A DNA stretch of 64,000 bases from Eucalyptus grandis (lineage: Eukaryota > Streptophyta > Magnoliopsida > Myrtales > Myrtaceae). Location: contig NC_052615.1 of NCBI RefSeq assembly GCF_016545825.1, forward strand, positions 36,853,516-36,917,515, read 5' to 3'. The notes below the pieces were generated by a model. That model ran no database searches and was not told the origin of the DNA. It saw only the letters and a program-made list of their open reading frames with translations. Of the stretch, positions 33,100-44,739 are shown one piece after another; the first letter of the stretch is position 1, and every line of letters begins with the position of its first letter. Made by a program: the position numbers and the translations under genes.

Positions 33100-33487
33100 G
33101 TTGAATGAGTACTATTAAGGGGTTTGGATAAGGCGGAAGCAATGTTAATAATGGCCGAGGTCCATGAAGGGATTTGTGGAGCCCATCAACCGGGTATTAA
33201 AATGAAATGGCTGTTGAAGCGTCACGGTTATTTTTGGCCCACGATGACCCAAGATTTTATAAGTTATGCAAAAGGATGTAGACCTTGCGAAATGCATGGC
33301 CCAATCCAACATGTCCCAGCCACTTTGCTGATGCCGATAGTGAAGTCATGGCATTTTAGAGGATATGTAATAGATATCATCGGGAATATATACCCACCAT
33401 CAAGTAAGAAACGTTCATTTATACTCCTAGCTACTGATTACTTCACCAAATGGGCATCCACGTTGCCTTTCTTTATGGTGATTAGGA
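33100..33487 (+). pseudogene. Tat-A integrase, N-terminal half
   Basis: The HHCC zinc finger is complete (VHEGICGAHQPG...CRPCEMHG, about 33160-33295). The start of the catalytic core follows: FRGYVIDIIGNIYPPSSKK (first Asp present) and FILLATDYFTKWAST. The sequence then passes directly into copia RT at about 33488, so the second Asp, the Glu and the C-terminus are lost. Confidence 0.8.
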
Positions 33488-34398
33488 GGAGGAAATTTAC
33501 ATGGACCTTCCACTAGGTTTACACATATTGAGGGAGTCTCGAGTATATCATCTCCGTAAATCCCTCTTCTGGACTTAAACAGGCATCTTGACAGTGGTAT
33601 ATTAAATTCACCATTACATTCACAACTACACAATTCAAGCAATCCAAACATGATCATGCCATATTTGCATGGACACAAGGTACATCGTCAATCTACTTGT
33701 TGATATATGTTGATGATATACGTATTATGGGAATAATGAGTCTACTATTAAAGAATTCAAGAAGTATTCACATTCCATCTTTCTCATTGAAGTTTTGGGG
33801 CATCCGAAATTATTCTCGATATTGAGATTACCCAATCAGATAAAGAAATCTACCTTAGTCAACGTAAATTTGTGTTAGAGATTATATCAGATGTGGGGTT
33901 GTCATAATGCAAACCAACCATTATTCAACCGAGCAAAATGTTAACAACAATTGAGTATGATGCCGGATTACCAACTTTTGGTGAGGATCCATTGATCAAG
34001 GATCCATCAAGCTACTAGAGACTCATTGGAAAACTCATCTATTTCACAATGAATAGACCTGACATATGTTACACATAGATTCATAGTTAATTCATGCATA
34101 ATCCAAAACAATCCGACATGAATACAATGTTGAAAGTCAATATTTGAAAGGGTGCCTAAGACTTCTATCTTAGAATCGTAATGTGGAGTGACAGCTCATT
34201 GTGACACGAACAGTGCCACTTGTCATATGAATAGAAGAACAATTACTGGATTTTGCGTTAAGTTGGGAGAATTGCTGCTTTCATGGGAAACGAAGAAATG
34301 ATTGGTTCAATCTAAATATCGAGCCATGGCTAAGACTATTTGTGTAATAGTTTTGATGCAAGGTCTACTTCGTGATATTAGCATATGGTTAAGATGAT
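33488..34398 (+). pseudogene. Copia RT and RNase H remnant
   Basis: From about 33488 the plus strand reads EIYMDLPLG, then RVYHLRKSLF and QWYIKF. The catalytic LLIYVDDIRIMG (YVDD, about 33690-33725) is intact, and then IYLSQRKFVLEI, DPSSY-RLIGKLIYFTMNRPDICYT and RNase H blocks (W-SDSS, SKYRAMAKTIC) follow with many stops. Spacing and sequence fit a Retrofit/Ale- or Tork-like copia element, not the Sirevirus upstream. It is truncated at both ends, by Tat-A on the left and by the Tat-C LTR at 34399. Confidence 0.75.
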
Positions 34399-36613
34399 TG
34401 TCGCGACCTCTTTTTTTTCGGCGCCCGCAATCGGGTACGAGCTCCTAAGGAGGCTAATGGCTCGGCTGAAATTTGTTATACCCGGACTCTCCCAAGTCCA
34501 CCAATTCACGACTTTAATAATCTAAATTTTTAACCTGTAAATTAATTTTAAAACGGAGTCGCCACTAATCGGTTTGGGGTGGGTCGATTAGAAACCAGCG
34601 AAGTATCGGGAGAAATACTCGCTCTGCGCAACCAGAGAAATTAGGATCGGGGACTTGATTACACTAGTTAATCACTAATGCCATTTCGGTACCTAATCTT
34701 GTTTAAACCTAAGGCTTTTTGGATTTTTGAGAGATTTTCCATGCATTTTTGGGAGGAAAAACATTTTTGAGTATTTTCTCACTTTTTGGACATAAAGGGA
34801 TTTTTTGGTATTTTTGGAAAAATACAAGTCTTTTTGGCTTTTTCTGAAATTTTCGGCTTTTCATGAATTTTTGGCTTTTTTTGGATTTTTGGCATATTTT
34901 TTATTTTTTTTTTTTTTGGAAAATAAAATATTTTTAATATTTTCAAAATATTTTTGGAAAATAAATTATTTTTATTTTTCTTGATTTTTTAGAAAATAAA
35001 ACATTTTTCGACATTTTTTAAATATTTTTCGACTTTTGGAAATTAAAACATTTTTTAATATTTTTTGAAAATAAAACACTTTTTGATTTTTTTAAATAAA
35101 ATATTTGTTTTTTATTTATTATAATATTGTTTTATATTAAAATAATAAAATAAAACCGACCCGGGTGGATCCATGGTTGGGTCAGGCCGGGCCTAGGTCT
35201 TTGAACACGTTGCGGGCCCGACTCGGATTTTTTTGTCTTTTTTTCTTTTAAATAAAATATTACATAAAATAATATAAAAAGCCGACCGGGTCGGATCCGC
35301 GGGTTGGGTCCGACCCGGGTCAACCCTAAAAACGCAGACGGGCCCGACTTTTTTATTTAAAAAACGACGCCGTGGCGGGCGTTTGGGGACGCCGGCACTG
35401 CCCGACGACCCGGGTTCCTAGCGAAACCCTACCCGGGTCCGACCCAACTCCCAACCCGATTTCCGCCGCCCCTTAAATCGCGGAAACCCTACCCGCTCTC
35501 CAAACTCGGATCGCCGTGACCGAAATCGCAAACCCTAGGGTTTGCGAATCTGCGGCACCGAGGGCGGAGAGGGCCGAGGCACAACCGCGGGGACGACGGT
35601 GACGGTGACGGCGACAGCGGCGGCGGCGGCGGCGGCGGCAGTAGCACTACCTGTTCGTGGCGATGGCGGCATCAATGAAAGACTGGACGACCGGGGGGGT
35701 TGCGACGGCAACGGCGACGGTGGCGGTACGTTACCTATCCGTGAACGGCAGCTTGAACGTCGAACGGTGGCGACGGCGGCGGCTACGACAGCGGCAACTC
35801 AGCTTCCCGATTTGGCGCGGCTTCGGCGGATCGATCACGGCAATGGCTCCGCCGGGGGAACACGACAACAAACCCTTCGAGGCAACGACGTTCGGCGGCA
35901 ACAACAAGCAAAAAAAAGAACTAGATGTTGCGTAGATCTCGGCCGGACCTTCCTCGGCCTTGATTTCTTCTCACTCGGGCCGATCCGAGCCTCCACCGGC
36001 CGGATCGACCTTCTCGAAGTCACTCGCCTTTGCCTTCCCCAAAGTCTCTCGGTGGAAGGTGGGTGGAGCTTGCGACTCGAGCTCTCTCTGCGCTCGCCCT
36101 TCAACCCTTCCCGATGTCTCTCAATGAAGGATCTCCTAGCTCGCCACGCCCTCCGACGATGCTTGCGGCCACCTATTTATAGGCGAAGGAACTCCGGTCG
36201 ACGGAGGGGCTCGGTCCGGCCTCGGCTTGCCCACCGGTTCCGCTCGGCTGAACCGGTGTCCCATCGAGCTTTCAGCGAAGCTCGCTCGGCATTAATGGCG
36301 CTGATCTTATCCTCTCCGGCTGACGTCGGCCTACTCCCCTCGGCCGTAGGCCGTCCTTCGCGCACGTCGCCAGCCACCGCGTGTGAGATGCAAGCGACTG
36401 AGGAAGAAGAAGACAGGAGGAAGAAGAAGAGAGAAAAGGGGCCGGGCCAAGGGTGAAGGAAAATGGGCCATAAGGGCCACGCGGAGGGGGAAGAGAAAGG
36501 GAAAAAAGGGTTGGGCTTTTGCTTTGCTTTTTTCTGTTTGTTTTTACTGATTTTTTTAATTTAAAAAAAGACAAAAGCAACCTAATTTAAAACAAATAAT
36601 TTAGGTGTCAACA
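34399..36613 (-). mobile_element. 3' LTR of Tat-C (2215 bp)
   Basis: On the minus strand it starts TGTTGACACCTAAATTATTT at 36613 and ends GGTCGCGACA at 34399, giving TG...CA ends. It is preceded by a purine-rich PPT. Composition is striking: a GC-rich, CpG-rich half (35380-36460, including a CGG-type run near 35618) and a T-rich half (34720-35130) with repeated ATTTTTGG-like units. Long open frames in the GC-rich half reflect composition; no domain was recognised. Confidence 0.75.
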
Positions 36614-36628
36614 GCTGCCCCTCTTTGA
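36614..36628 (-). other. Polypurine tract of Tat-C
   Basis: On the minus strand, CAAAGAGGGGCAGC directly precedes the LTR TG at 36613. This identifies the LTR as the 3' one and places the internal region to the right. Confidence 0.75.
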
Positions 36629-36884
36629 AGGTGAGTTCGCAGAGGTTGCATTCAAAGACAAACCCGATACCTAAATTTTGTCTATACATATGCAATAGAT
36701 TATATGATATTTAAAACCTAGTGTCCTATGCAGAAAATGAGCAATATAACATTGCGTATACTAAGACAGATAAGAAGATACCTGTAGTTACTTACCGAGA
36801 GTGAGTGAGATAGGGTGTGAACCCGAGTTTTGGCAAGTATCAAGGCGTCATCTTACCCGGTGATATGAGGAGGTTCCTTTTCTA

Positions 36885-37485
36885 GGGCTCGAACCATTCT
36901 TCGGTCACCTGTTAAAACAATCAATGATTTGTCTAGGACCCGAACCTTTTTTCGGTCGCCTTGACGGGAGACTGCTCTTCCAGGACCCGAACCATTCTTC
37001 GATCGCTGTTGGAGTAATCGGTGGTTTGTCTCGGACCGAACCATTTTCGATCGCCGTGACGGGAAGTTGCTTCTCAGGACCCGAACCATTCTTGGTCGCT
37101 TTGTTAAAACAATCCATGATTTGTCTAGGACCCGAACCTTTCTTCGGTCGCCTTGACAGGAGATTGCTCCTTCAGGACCCGAACCATTCTTCGGTCGCCT
37201 GCTGGAGTAATTAGTGGTTTGTCTCGGACCCGAACCATTCTTCGGTCGCCTGTTAAAATAATCCATGATTTGTCTAGAACCCGAACCTTGACGGGAGATT
37301 GCTCCTTCAGGACTCAAACCATTCTTCGGTCGCTTCTGGAGTAATCAATGCTTTGTCTCGGACCGAACCATTCTTCGGTCGCCGTGACGAGAAGTTTGCT
37401 TCTCCGGGACCCGAACCATTCTTGTGCTGTTAAAACAATCCATGATTTGTCTAGGACCCAAACCTTTCTTCGGTCGCCTTGACGG
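36885..37485. repeat. Tandem array with higher-order structure in the Tat-C 3' UTR
   Basis: About 13 units of 44-52 bp, each opening with a variant of ACCCGAACCATTCTTCGGTC. Unit tails fall into four types: A (GTTAAAACAATCCATG), B (CTTGACGGGAGATTGC), C (GGAGTAATCGGTGG) and D (CGTGACGGGAAGTTGC). The order is A-B-C-D-A-B-C-A-B-C-D-A-B, so the array is a higher-order repeat of about 190 bp with one D unit missing. Confidence 0.85.
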
Positions 37486-37790
37486 GAGATGCACCGACCT
37501 TTCTCGGGGCATCTCATTTGTGGGTGCCGATTTGTATCGAGGACACCGGTTGATACCCAACCTTTCTCGGGAGATGCGCTGACCTTTCTCAGGGCATCAT
37601 ATTTGTTGGGGTGTCTAACCTCTGTCAATGACACTGGTTGGAACCCGACCTTTCTCGGGAAGATGCACTGACCTTTCTCAGGGCATCGATTTGTGGGGTG
37701 CCTGACTTCTGTCGAAGACACCAATTGGAACCCGACCTTTCTCGGGCGGATGCGCTGACCTTTCTCAGGGCATCGATTTGGGAGATACCT
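37486..37790. repeat. Tandem repeat of about 90 bp, about 3.3 copies, in the Tat-C 3' UTR
   Basis: The blocks GATGC-CTGACCTTTCTC, AGGGCATC and GACACCGGTTG with CCCGACCTTTCTCGGG recur at about 37490, 37575, 37660 and 37750. The ACCTTTCTCGG core is distantly similar to the 5' neighbouring array. Confidence 0.75.
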
Positions 37791-38018
37791 GGACATTCAC
37801 AGGCATATTAAAGAGTACCTAGATATTCACAAGTACTAACATGAAGGATATTTGGGCCTTTGCAAGCGTCGAAATGGGTATTTGGATGACCATAGGCATT
37901 GAAGGGGTATTTGGATGATCACAATTATGAATTCTTGGGGGATACTTGGACATTCACAAGTATCGAAGGGTACTTGATAATTGGAAATATTGAGAACATA
38001 CATTTGATATTTGTGAAG

Positions 38019-38395
38019 GTCTCTCACCTCTTGGTAATGGGAATGTTGAGGGCGTGCCCCGCTTATTCATGAAGGTCTCTCACCTCTTGGTAAAGGGGAA
38101 TATCGAGGACGTACCTGGGATATTCGTGAAGGTCTCTCACCTCTTGGTAAAGGGGAATATCGAGGACGTACCTGGGATATTCGTGAAGGTCTCTCACCTC
38201 TTGGTAAAGGGGAATATCGAGGACGTACAGGATATTCGTGAAGGTCTCTCACCTCCCAGTAGTTGGGAATATCGAGGGCGCACTGAGATATTCGTGAAGG
38301 TCTCCCACCTCCTGGTAAAGGGGAATATCGAGGACGTACCTCGGATATTCGTGAAGGTCTCTCACCTCCTGGTAAAGAGAATTTGAATGTAGCAC
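38019..38395. repeat. 55-57-bp tandem repeat, seven copies, in the Tat-C 3' UTR
   Basis: GGTCTCTCACCTC (or a close variant) occurs at 38019, 38074, 38131, 38188, 38243, 38299 and 38356. Each unit also contains GGGAATATCGAGGACGTACC and GATATTCGTGAA. Units 3 and 4 are nearly identical. Confidence 0.9.
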
Positions 38396-41338
38396 GAGGC
38401 TTACCTGGATTACCGCAGGCACTTAAAGGGGTGGAACACCTGGATAGCTACAAGTGTACAAATCTTGGGATACTTGGATGAACACCAGTATTTAATGATA
38501 CAACTTTGGGACCACTCGGTTGGTCCAAGTGTAAGAAAGCATACAGGTAGGCGCGAGGCACACAAAGCAGTGGAATGCTTGAATTTGCTATTATTTGGGG
38601 ACAACTTGGGCAAGTTGAGTGTCATGAAAAGGAAGTACCTGGACAACGGTGGGTACTTGACGATATGGGGATACCTAGACAGCAGTAGGTATTCCAAGAG
38701 ATACTTGGTCAGTCACAAGTATCAATACTCTGGGGACAACTCGAACAGGTCGAGTGTCAGGAAAAGGGAGTATCCAAACGGTGGCCGGTACTAAAAAACA
38801 ATGGGATGCTAAGACAGTAGTAAGCATTGAAACTCAAGGGACAACTCAAATAGGTCGAGTGTCAAGAAGAGAGTACCTAGACAGTGATAGGTACTTTAAG
38901 ACAAATTGGGACAGGGATATGCTTACCTAGGCAATATCTCTGATCTCTGAGAGTGTGTCTGCTATTTGCACAATATGCACACATTATTGTATATGCAATA
39001 AATTCATGAGTTCAAATGAGATTCATGTATGATAATTTTGTTAGTTCTGCATCTTTTGATTTCCACTGTGGAAGATTTTGAAAGACAACCTTCATTTAGA
39101 ATGTAGATGCTTCGAGCATGCCAGATGAGGGACTTTCAGTCTGAAAGGACTTTTCACTCACTCTCATGGAGAAGGCTATCCTAACCATTGATGCGGGATT
39201 TATAAGGACCACACTATCTCACTGTCATCATGTCAACAGGGGTCTGAGTATTCTCGCAAGTGGTACGACTTTACCAATGTGAGAGGTCTTTGTTGAAATT
39301 GTGATGAAGACTTGGTCAACGGCTCATCAAATGGGACCGTCGAGGTTAAGGCTTATGAACAAAGTGCCGCACGATCATCTCCGGGTTTGCAAATCAAGAA
39401 TCCTGCGAAAAGAGATAGAGTAATCTTGCTCGTACTTCTCTGAGTGCTGCTTATAGACATATGAAATCCTACATTAATTGAAGTGCCCCTAGTCTAAAGA
39501 GACTTTTACAATGGGATGCAACGTAGGCTTGATTCATGTGTAAAAAGGTGAGAGCTGGTGATCGCCTTGGCATTTGTCACCAATCCTTCTTCTCACTATC
39601 AAATGGAGGTTCTATGGACCACAACAAAGCAACATTTTCTTGGCTGCATTTTTCTTGGGGGCATTGGCCTTGCTTTTACCGGAGCATTTGCTTTTTTCAT
39701 GCCCCTATTTTTATTCCAATTCTTCTTTTATGGGCATTGACCTTGCTCTTACTAGGTACACTGCTTTTTTATGCCCATGTTTTTTTTTCATTCTTGTTGC
39801 TTGAGAGCTTATCTTGACAAGTTCAATCGAAGCACCGTTATTAGACTCTTGAGTCTTCATCTTCAATAGGCGCTCCGAGCTATGCTGTTTAAATGGTAGT
39901 AACTTCTGTTTTGTCTCAATGTGAGGGTAAAATTACAGACTCACTTGGGTTGTACAATAAATACAAGTGCATAGAGAAAGAATTGCTCTTCGTCATTCTA
40001 GGGCACTTAAATTAATACGAGTGTTCATATGCAATAAAGACACCCGAAGATTGATGCAAGTGCGAGCAAGAAAATTTATATCCCTCTTCTCACCTTGTGA
40101 TGCTGCTTTGCCTCCGCTCTGCCCTAGTGTGGGGTGGTTCTTGACGAGGGTATGAGAGAAGCTTCACCAATGTATGGGGCTCAATGGGGTGAGCGATGGA
40201 ATGCCTCTCACTATTTTGGTTATCGTACCATTCGTGAGAGAACTCTTTACCCTGCAATCATGGAATCTTCTGCACTCATCTCACAAGTGTATAGATGGGG
40301 GGAATTGTGTGTAGGATATGGCTTGCCTTTCATCATTCTAAAGCGCCTCATCCGGCATGCTCAATTAATCTTGTATTCTTCATTTAGTTGTCTATTCTAA
40401 TAATTCTCAATGGAATCAGTGATTTAGACAGACAAAATCCTCATGCAAAATCTATTTGGAAAAGACATGCAGCATTTTAAACTTGAGAGAGTTTGTACTC
40501 TCAAAACAGATGAATGGTTTTGCTCAAAAAGACCTTGTTGACAGCTTTAAGGATTAGCATAAAGGGTTATTCTTAAAGGGGTGTCGATGGTTGTCCCTAT
40601 TGATTAGGGATATGACACATGAATGATCAGCGAGGGTTGGGAATCTGATCGGGCATCTTTGTTTCTTTTTCCTTGCTTGGATCACTTGGTTTGCCCTGTT
40701 TAACCATTTGATCTGGCTCTTGAATTCCAATGCCTCCTGTCAACATGAGTTCAGAGAGTGAGTGTTAGAAATGATGCCAAATTACCTTTCCCCCAGAGTT
40801 TATTTGTGCTGGTTCTTAGGAAAGTTGCTGACGGCCTCTTTTACATTTCAATGCTTTCCTTCTGTGGAATTTTTCCTTCTGCCTTTGATCAGGCAAAGTC
40901 ATGTACCTCAAGCTTCTATAGAATTTGAGATGGACAATCAAAACTTCTAGTTTCCTAATAGCAATTACTTCTTGCAAGAGCATGTGTCGGAACAAGAAGT
41001 GAGGCTTCAGATTCTAAGATTGTTGGTCGGGGACGAAGGTTTCTTTTAACCAGGACTGGTTCTGAATGACGCATCCTTTACACAGAGCTGGGCAAAATTG
41101 ACAGGGATTATTCTTACGTGTCTACTTGGGTAACGTCGATTTGCTCAAGTTATGCCATCGAGTTTGCTTCTTGATTTATGACACTTCCTTGAAGACTGGT
41201 CATCACCATTCATTTTTCTCCATTGAGTCAAACACACATTTTTTATGATGGTGTAAATACATCACTCATATATAAAGGTGCATAAGCATTTTCATTCTAA
41301 TAGAGAGGTGATTGGCAATGCCAGACAATAAACATCTT
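38396..41338 (-). other. Rest of the Tat-C 3' untranslated region
   Basis: About 2.9 kb between the 57-bp array and the integrase stop. The stretch 38400-38930 has loose repeats of AACTCGAACAGGTCGAGTGTC-like and TACCTGGACA-like blocks. The stretch 39600-39800 has a degenerate direct repeat around GGGCATTGRCCTTGCTYTTAC. No protein domain was recognised on either strand. Confidence 0.6.
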
Positions 41339-42550
41339 TCAAGGGTAGTACTTTTTTACAGCATCAGAATTAACTGGTTTGGAGAATTCCCGCCCGTCCA
41401 TTTCAGTCAAAATTAAGGCTCCTCCATGGAGTATCTTATTTATTACATAAGGACCCTTGTAATTTGGGGCGAACTTGCCTCCGGGCTCGGAAAGATTGGC
41501 AGCGTCTTTCTCAAGACTAGCTCATTTACCTCGAAGTGCTTGGGTTGCACCTTTTGATTGAACGATCGAGCTACCCTTTGCTGGTAACACCGACCATGAC
41601 GAGAGGGCTTTCAGTCGTTTTTCGTCGATCATATTCAGTTGCTCAAGCATTTGTTGTGTCCATTCTTCCTTGGACAATCCTACTTGGGATAAAATTCGCA
41701 AGGAAGGGATTTCTACTTCTACAGGCAAAACCGCCTCCATGCCGTAAACCAAGGAAAAAGGCGTTGCCCCAGTGGAAGTTCGAATCGAAGTTCGATACGC
41801 TGTTAGTGCGAAGGGTAGCCTCTCATGCCAGTCGCGGTAATTTTCAGCTGTCTTGGATAGGATTCTCTTGATGTTCTTGTTGGCGGCTTCCACGGCTCCA
41901 TTCATTTGTGGACGATAAGGGGACGAGTTCAGATGTTGGATTTTGAACTCAGAAAACAATTGATCAACCAACTTGTTGTTTAGGTTTGACCCATTGTCAG
42001 TGACGATAGCTTCCGGTATGCCATAACGGGCAATTATGTCACGTCTGATGAATTTCATAACGTTTCGTGCAGTTACGCTTGCATAGGATGCAGCCTCGAT
42101 CCATTTTAAGAAGTAGTCGATCGCGACCAAAATGAATCGGTGCCCATTTGATGCCTTCGGATTGATTGGGCCAATTACATCAATACCCCACATTGAAAAT
42201 GGCCACGGCTCAGATAACTTATGCAATTCAGTTGGAGGGACATTTATCTTGTCCCCGTGAATGCGACAACGATGACAACTTCGCACATGCTGAGCACAAT
42301 CACTCTCTAAAGGGAACCAGTAATAACCCAATCTCATTATTTTCTTGGCCAACATACGTCCATTCATGTGAGGGCCACATACTCCCCAATGTATTTCTTG
42401 CATTATTTGTGTGGCTTCATTTGCATCCACACACCTTAGCAGGACTAAGTTATATGATCTTTTGTACAAATTTTCACCGCTGTCGAAGAACCTCGAAGCC
42501 ATTTTCATAAGGTATTTTCGATCGGAGGGAGTGCTTTCTTTAGGGAATTC
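41339..42550 (-). pseudogene. Tat-C integrase, nearly complete
   Basis: One continuous frame (42508-41522) contains the HHCC zinc finger (IHWGVCGPHMNG...CHRCRIHG) and a full DDE core: GIDVIGPINP (Asp), VTDNGSNLNN (Asp) and NGAVEAANKNIKR (Glu). The GMEAVLPVEVEIPSLR end block follows. The C-terminal module (KFAPNYKGPYVINKIL, GGALILTEMDGREFS, SDAVKKYYP) is present at 41341-41480 after frame changes near 41520. All three catalytic residues and all four zinc ligands are intact. Integrase joins element cDNA to host DNA in the nucleus. The tail frameshifts mean this copy is probably inactive. Confidence 0.88.
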
Positions 42551-42563
42551 CTGCGGATGTATT

Positions 42564-43100
42564 TCATGATGTCGTAATACCGGGGTTTCCCGTCGGGTTC
42601 TTGATTATAGTCATGCAGTGGGCTTGTCTTGTCAGGACTTCAATCTTCAAAGGCTCTACTTCTAACCCCTTTGTTACTTGTAACATAGATGATAGTGTTG
42701 CTAGTGCATCAGCAAACTGGTTATGAATTATAGGTAGGTATTCAAACGAGATGTCCTGGAATTCTCCTACCAATTCTTCCAAGTAGTCGTGATAAGGCAC
42801 TAGTTTGGCGTCTCTCGTCTTCCACTTGCCCTGATGCGGAGGATAATTAAGGTGGAGTCACAGAACACTTTTAGTTTTGACACTTCCATTCCAATAGACG
42901 CTTGTAGGCCGAGGATGCATGCTTCATATTCGGCTATATTATTGGTGCATGGGAACATCAGTTTTGCAGCCACAGGATAATGTTGCCCATTTTGGGATAT
43001 CAAGACCGCCCCACTGCCTGAACCTGACAAATTTACAGCTCCGTCAAAGAACATAGTCCATGTGTCCTCTTCTACTTTGTTGAAATTCGGTCATCGGGAA
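42564..43100 (-). pseudogene. Tat-C RNase H
   Basis: The minus strand reads MFFDGAVNLSGSGSGAVL (first Asp in FDGA), NIAEYEACILGLQASI (Glu) and LKVFCDSTLIILRI (Asp). After a frame change at about 42805 it continues with PYHDYLEELVGEFQDISFEYLPIIHNQFADALATLSSM (final Asp region). Catalytic acidic residues are present. It lies between RT and integrase as usual; the stretch 43100-43680 is the degenerate connection. Confidence 0.8.
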
Positions 43101-43679
43101 ATGATCCTCGCGTACTTCTTTAGGGCAATCTGCTAACATATCAGCAATCACCCGACCTTTAAGCGATTTTTTGCGACATCACTGGATGTCGGAATTCGAG
43201 ATTAGGATTTGCCATTTGGCCAATTTCCCACCAAGGCCGGGCAACCAAGCAAATACTTGATTGGGTCACTCTCGGTTACAAGGAATGTCGGTAATGCAAG
43301 GTATACTACCGGAGTCTGTGCAACACCCATACCAATGCAGCACAGGTCTTTTCTGATTTGGAGTAGTTTTGTTCTGATATTGTGAACTTTTTACTCAAAT
43401 AGTAAATGGCTCGCTCCTTCCCATCATGGGGTCCTTTCCGTGCCAACATTGCACCTAAGGATTCCTTTGTTGATGGTAAGGTAGAGGGTCAAAGGGTGTC
43501 GAGTCGGGGTACTAAAACCGGGGGTTTCATCAGTACCGCTTTAAATTTTCAAACGCCGGTCGACAGTCATCATCCCATTCAATTTGTGCATCTTTCTTGA
43601 GAAGTTTAAAGAAAGGTTTTGCAGTTTGAAAAGCTGGGAAATGAATCGCGCAATGTAATTTAATCTTCCCAGAGGCTCA

Positions 43680-44460
43680 GGACTTCTTTCACGGTCGAGG
43701 AGGAGGCATCTCAAATATCGCTTTAGTTTTTGACGGGTCCACTTCTATCCCTTTACAGCTCACAATGAATCCAAGTAATTTGCCAGAAGTTGCCCCGAAC
43801 ACACATTTTGCTAGGTTCAAGCGCAACTTGAATTGGCGAAGTCGATCGAATAATTTTTCCAGGGTCTTCACATGGTCTTCTCCATGTCTGGTTTTGGCGA
43901 TCATGTCATCGACATATACTTCAATTTCTTTATGCATCATGTCATGGAAAAGGGTGACCATGGCACGTTGGTAGGTTGCTCCAGCGTTTTTTAGGCCAAA
44001 AAGCATGACCTTATAGTGAAAAGTTCCCCAGGGAGTAATGAATGCCGTCTTTTCCTTGTCTTCCTCCTTCATTTTTATTTGGTTGTATCACGAGAACCCA
44101 TCCATGAAAGAAAAGTTTGAATCCAGCGGTACTATCCACAAGAACGTCTATGTGAGGTAACGGGAAATCATCATTTGGGCTTGCTTTGTTCAAATCGCGA
44201 TAGTTGACACAAATCCGGATTCGACCATCTTTCTTTTTTACTGGTACAATGTTTGCCACCCAACTAGGATATTGCGAGACTTCGAGGAAGCCTCCGCCGG
44301 GAGCTTCATTACTTCTTCTTCAATCTTTTTTGACAATTCAGGCTTAGCTCTTCTTAGCCATTTGCTTCTTAGGGGCCACATCAGGGTTGGTTGGCAAGCT
44401 GTGCTCCACGATCATTGGATCAAGGCCTGGCATATCGGCATAAGACCATGCGAATACATC
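43680..44460 (-). pseudogene. Tat-C reverse transcriptase
   Basis: In minus-strand order: MANIVPVKKKDGRIRICVNYRDLNKASPND with PLPHIDVLVDSTAG (44259-44110), a frame change, then EEDKEKTAFITPWGTFHYKV, FGLKNAGATYQRAM, EVYVDDMIAKT (YVDD intact) and LNLAKCVFGATSGKLLGFIV (44072-43689). The upstream acidic linker (44735-44420, SDDSNDDFDDSNKIQW, then EDTIIVNLGKD) precedes it. The frame change between blocks 2 and 3 inactivates it. Confidence 0.85.
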
Positions 44461-44739
44461 TTGATATCTCTTTAGGAGGGCAATTAAGCTTGCGGCTTCT
44501 TCTTCGGGAAGGTTTGCGCCAATCTTTATCTCCCTTGGATCTTCTATCTTTGCCTAAATTGACAATTATGGTGTCTTCGTAGTAGGGGCCTTGCTTCTTC
44601 GTGGCGCTTCCAATTCCATTGAATTTTGTTGGAATCATCAAAATCATCATTTGAGTCATCAGAATTGCTATCGTGGCTACTTATGGTGTTGGTTTGGACC
44701 GTTCCCATACCCTCGCCTGCCGCTATATTATTCATATGT

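Larger units (their letters stand above)
5603..33487 (+). mobile_element. Tat-A: Ty3/gypsy Tat-lineage element, split in RT by a 19.9-kb insertion and 3' truncated
   Basis: In order on the plus strand: LTR, PBS, gag, a CHHC zinc motif, protease, the first half of RT (to about 11655), then after the insertion the second half of RT (from about 31517), RNase H and the integrase N-terminus. The reading frame across the break gives the expected Tat sequence (...GYNQIF / HKTAFRC...). Many stops and frameshifts mean it is dead. No 3' LTR is present; integrase runs directly into a copia fragment near 33488. It served as target for Tat-B. Confidence 0.8.

Noticed and set aside
35542..36456. Open frame of about 300 codons, Ala/Arg/Gly-rich, in the Tat-C LTR
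   Set aside because: It lies in a GC-rich LTR segment, is low in complexity, has open counterparts on the other strand and carries no known domain. Composition explains it.
39536..39817. Hydrophobic frame of about 93 codons in the Tat-C 3' UTR
   Set aside because: It is T-rich sequence with an internal degenerate repeat, and three frames are open there at once. No signal of a real membrane protein.
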